Assembly: GCA_024277815.1 (NCBI GenBank)
Contig: JAJRUM010000018.1
Coordinates: forward strand, 1-42,735
DNA from: Gammaproteobacteria bacterium
GTDB lineage: Bacteria > Pseudomonadota > Gammaproteobacteria > Xanthomonadales > SZUA-36
Reading direction: 5' to 3'
Length of the DNA: 42,735 bases
Part shown: positions 41,442 to 42,735 of the stretch, in pieces
Layout of the letters: every line of letters begins with the position of its first letter
Numbering within the stretch: the first letter of the stretch is position 1
Program-made: the position numbers and the translations under genes
The notes under the pieces: generated by a model
Told to the model about the DNA's origin: nothing
The model's input: the letters and a program-made list of their open reading frames with translations, nothing else
Database searches by the model: none

Positions 41442-42735
41442 ATGGGCCTGCTTACACTGTTAGCCGGATCACTACTGCCCTGGTTGGGTGGGACTTTATG
41501 GCTGGCGTGGGCAGAATCCCGCTTTAGCCCATATGCAGCGCGGAATACTGTTCGCCAGGCAGGCTACGGCTTCTTCCTTGGCTACGCGGTTTTGTATATT
41601 GCCATCATGGCAAACAACGCCCTGACCGGAGCAACTTCCTGGCCAGGAATAATGACTTTCCTTGCGCTATTTGCCGTCAGCGGTGCCTTGCTGATTTGGC
41701 GGGTCCCCGCGCAGCCGGGAAAACCTGCGGTCATCCCACCCGTTCCAGTGCAAGCTGGTGCCAGAATACTGATAGTACTGGTGGCGGCCTGGACTGCCAT
41801 TCATCTCTTGTTGATTACCGTGGATCTCTTAAACCAGCCAGTCTACCCGTGGGATGCCTGGCTCGCCTGGGTGTACCGCGCCAAAGCATGGTTCCTGTCC
41901 GGCGGCATTAGCGCAGTCGTCAGCCCAGCTAAATGGGTCTCACTAACTGCCGCCGCAACCAATACTTACGCCATAGACGCATGGATTTACCCGTTATTTC
42001 CTTCCGTCATTCCCTATTGGGCGGCGCTTAGCCTTGGCCATTGGAGTGAAACACTGGTCAACCTACCGGTTCTGTTTGCCGGAGCAGCTATTGGCATGGG
42101 GCTTTATGGCCAGTGCCGCGAACAGGGGTTGGGGAGAGTACATAGCCTGGTTTGCTGCTACCTGCTGTTTTCCATTCCCATTTTCAGTACACATATCGCC
42201 CTGGCTGGTTACGCAGATATCTGGATGGCCGGCTTTACCGGACTGGGCATGATTGCGGTCATGCGCTCCGCCCTCATAAGGGCCACGGGTCCAGTGCTGA
42301 AACACGGCACACAACTGGTACTGGGGCTATTGCTGCTGGCACTGGGGATACTGGTAAAAAATGAAGGCATCGTCTGGTTTCTGGCAGCACTTGCGATGGT
42401 ATTGCTTAACACTTGCCGTGCGCGTGTTCCCATCCTGATCACTGCCACTACGATGGTGATTGTTTTGCTCGGGTTTGCTTTGGGTGTCACCAGTATTCAC
42501 ATCCCTCTGGTCGGTGCATTGGGCATCGTCGATGGCCGCTTGACCATTCCCTTCATTGGCAGCTTTGCATTGGAGTCACACAATGTCTGGCAGGCATACT
42601 GGGAAAACTTCTTTTCCATGGGTAGCTGGAATCTACTCTGGACGCTGGTATTTGCGGCCCTGTTACTCAGCATTTCCACAACACCGAAAAACCCCGCAGC
42701 CCACGCACGGCGCATCGGGTTAGTCTTTATCAGTA
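41442..42735 (+). CDS. Multi-spanning membrane protein, probable glycosyltransferase (partial, cut at the window end)
   Basis: A frame open from ATG 41442 to the right edge without a stop (431 codons), mostly hydrophobic with at least nine helices and few charges, so it is clearly coding though its end is not in the window. VYPWDAWLAWVYRAKAWFLSG and TNTYAIDAWIYPLFPS lie in extracellular-type loops in the way of lipid-linked-sugar transferases (GT39/GT83-like or ArnT-like). No catalytic residue can be fixed from this part. It follows DUF2304 by 44 bases. An in-frame TTG at 41424 could start it earlier. Confidence 0.8.
   Translation, partial: MGLLTLLAGSLLPWLGGTLWLAWAESRFSPYAARNTVRQAGYGFFLGYAVLYIAIMANNALTGATSWPGIMTFLALFAVSGALLIWRVPAQPGKPAVIPPVPVQAGARILIVLVAAWTAIHLLLITVDLLNQPVYPWDAWLAWVYRAKAWFLSGGISAVVSPAKWVSLTAAATNTYAIDAWIYPLFPSVIPYWAALSLGHWSETLVNLPVLFAGAAIGMGLYGQCREQGLGRVHSLVCCYLLFSIPIFSTHIALAGYADIWMAGFTGLGMIAVMRSALIRATGPVLKHGTQLVLGLLLLALGILVKNEGIVWFLAALAMVLLNTCRARVPILITATTMVIVLLGFALGVTSIHIPLVGALGIVDGRLTIPFIGSFALESHNVWQAYWENFFSMGSWNLLWTLVFAALLLSISTTPKNPAAHARRIGLVFIS

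Noticed and set aside
41365..41442. Frameshifted N-terminus (MIHTTSNRSPRYTWW) of the last membrane protein
   Set aside because: The small frame ends in TGA before the ATG at 41442, and the protein already has a good hydrophobic start there; no homology supports fusion.

Overview
The window looks like a chromosomal segment of a free-living aerobic, probably marine, gammaproteobacterium. This is inferred from a TonB-dependent receptor, the periplasmic MsrPQ repair system, YajQ, MtfA, DinF-type MATE, HdeD, SCO1, homogentisate-pathway HPPD and moderate GC with gammaproteobacterial motifs. I cannot name the genus. No rRNA, tRNA, CRISPR array, prophage or intact transposase was seen.

Layout. 1-107: tail of a rightward gene, a terminator, and the frameshifted end of a leftward TonB receptor (to 2377). 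2614-7039: PhyH-type dioxygenase, a coupled DUF885 hydrolase plus adenosine deaminase pair, and a peroxiredoxin. 7120-11223: two divergent group II PLP decarboxylases, the second coupled to a deoxynucleoside kinase, then a VOC protein. 11224-12435: an accessory-looking stretch with six 23-bp tandem repeats, two tiny leftward genes (one apparently frameshifted) and about 450 bp with no recognisable gene. 12436-17389: a methionine gamma-lyase-like enzyme, a decapitated SDR gene, an IPTL-CTERM-like exported protein with a Fur-like site upstream, and a 772-residue exported repeat protein. 17438-20703: a DUF885 relic, msrQ-msrP and a MATE transporter. 20771-22668: OmpA/TSP3 lipoprotein and a pirin. 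22703-26926: two sulfotransferases, a CDP-glycerol glycerophosphotransferase-like protein, a probable beta-propeller and a methyltransferase-like protein. 27009-35617: housekeeping and envelope genes (bactofilin, HdeD, SCO1, YajQ, MtfA, M3 peptidase, cold shock protein, M28 peptidase). 35764-42735: HPPD and a VOC partner, then a tightly packed run of TPR/2OG-oxygenase, GT4, GT2, DUF2304 and a multi-membrane-spanning protein cut by the window end.

How the genes fit together. The last block reads as a cell-surface glycan assembly operon, and 22703-26926 as a modification set (sulfation, polyol-phosphate transfer) for surface polymers or small molecules. Adenosine deaminase and deoxynucleoside kinase point to nucleoside salvage. 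Peroxiredoxin and MsrPQ cover oxidative damage. Several peptidases (DUF885, M3, M28) and the TonB receptor fit a peptide- and polymer-scavenging lifestyle.

Decay is visible in four places: the TonB receptor 3' end, the small gene at 11865-11979, the SDR and the DUF885 relic. Three involve single-base frame breaks, so either assembly error or real erosion is possible. The strongest candidates for something undescribed are the 23-bp array with its adjoining small-gene pair and the sulfotransferase/glycerophosphotransferase cluster.
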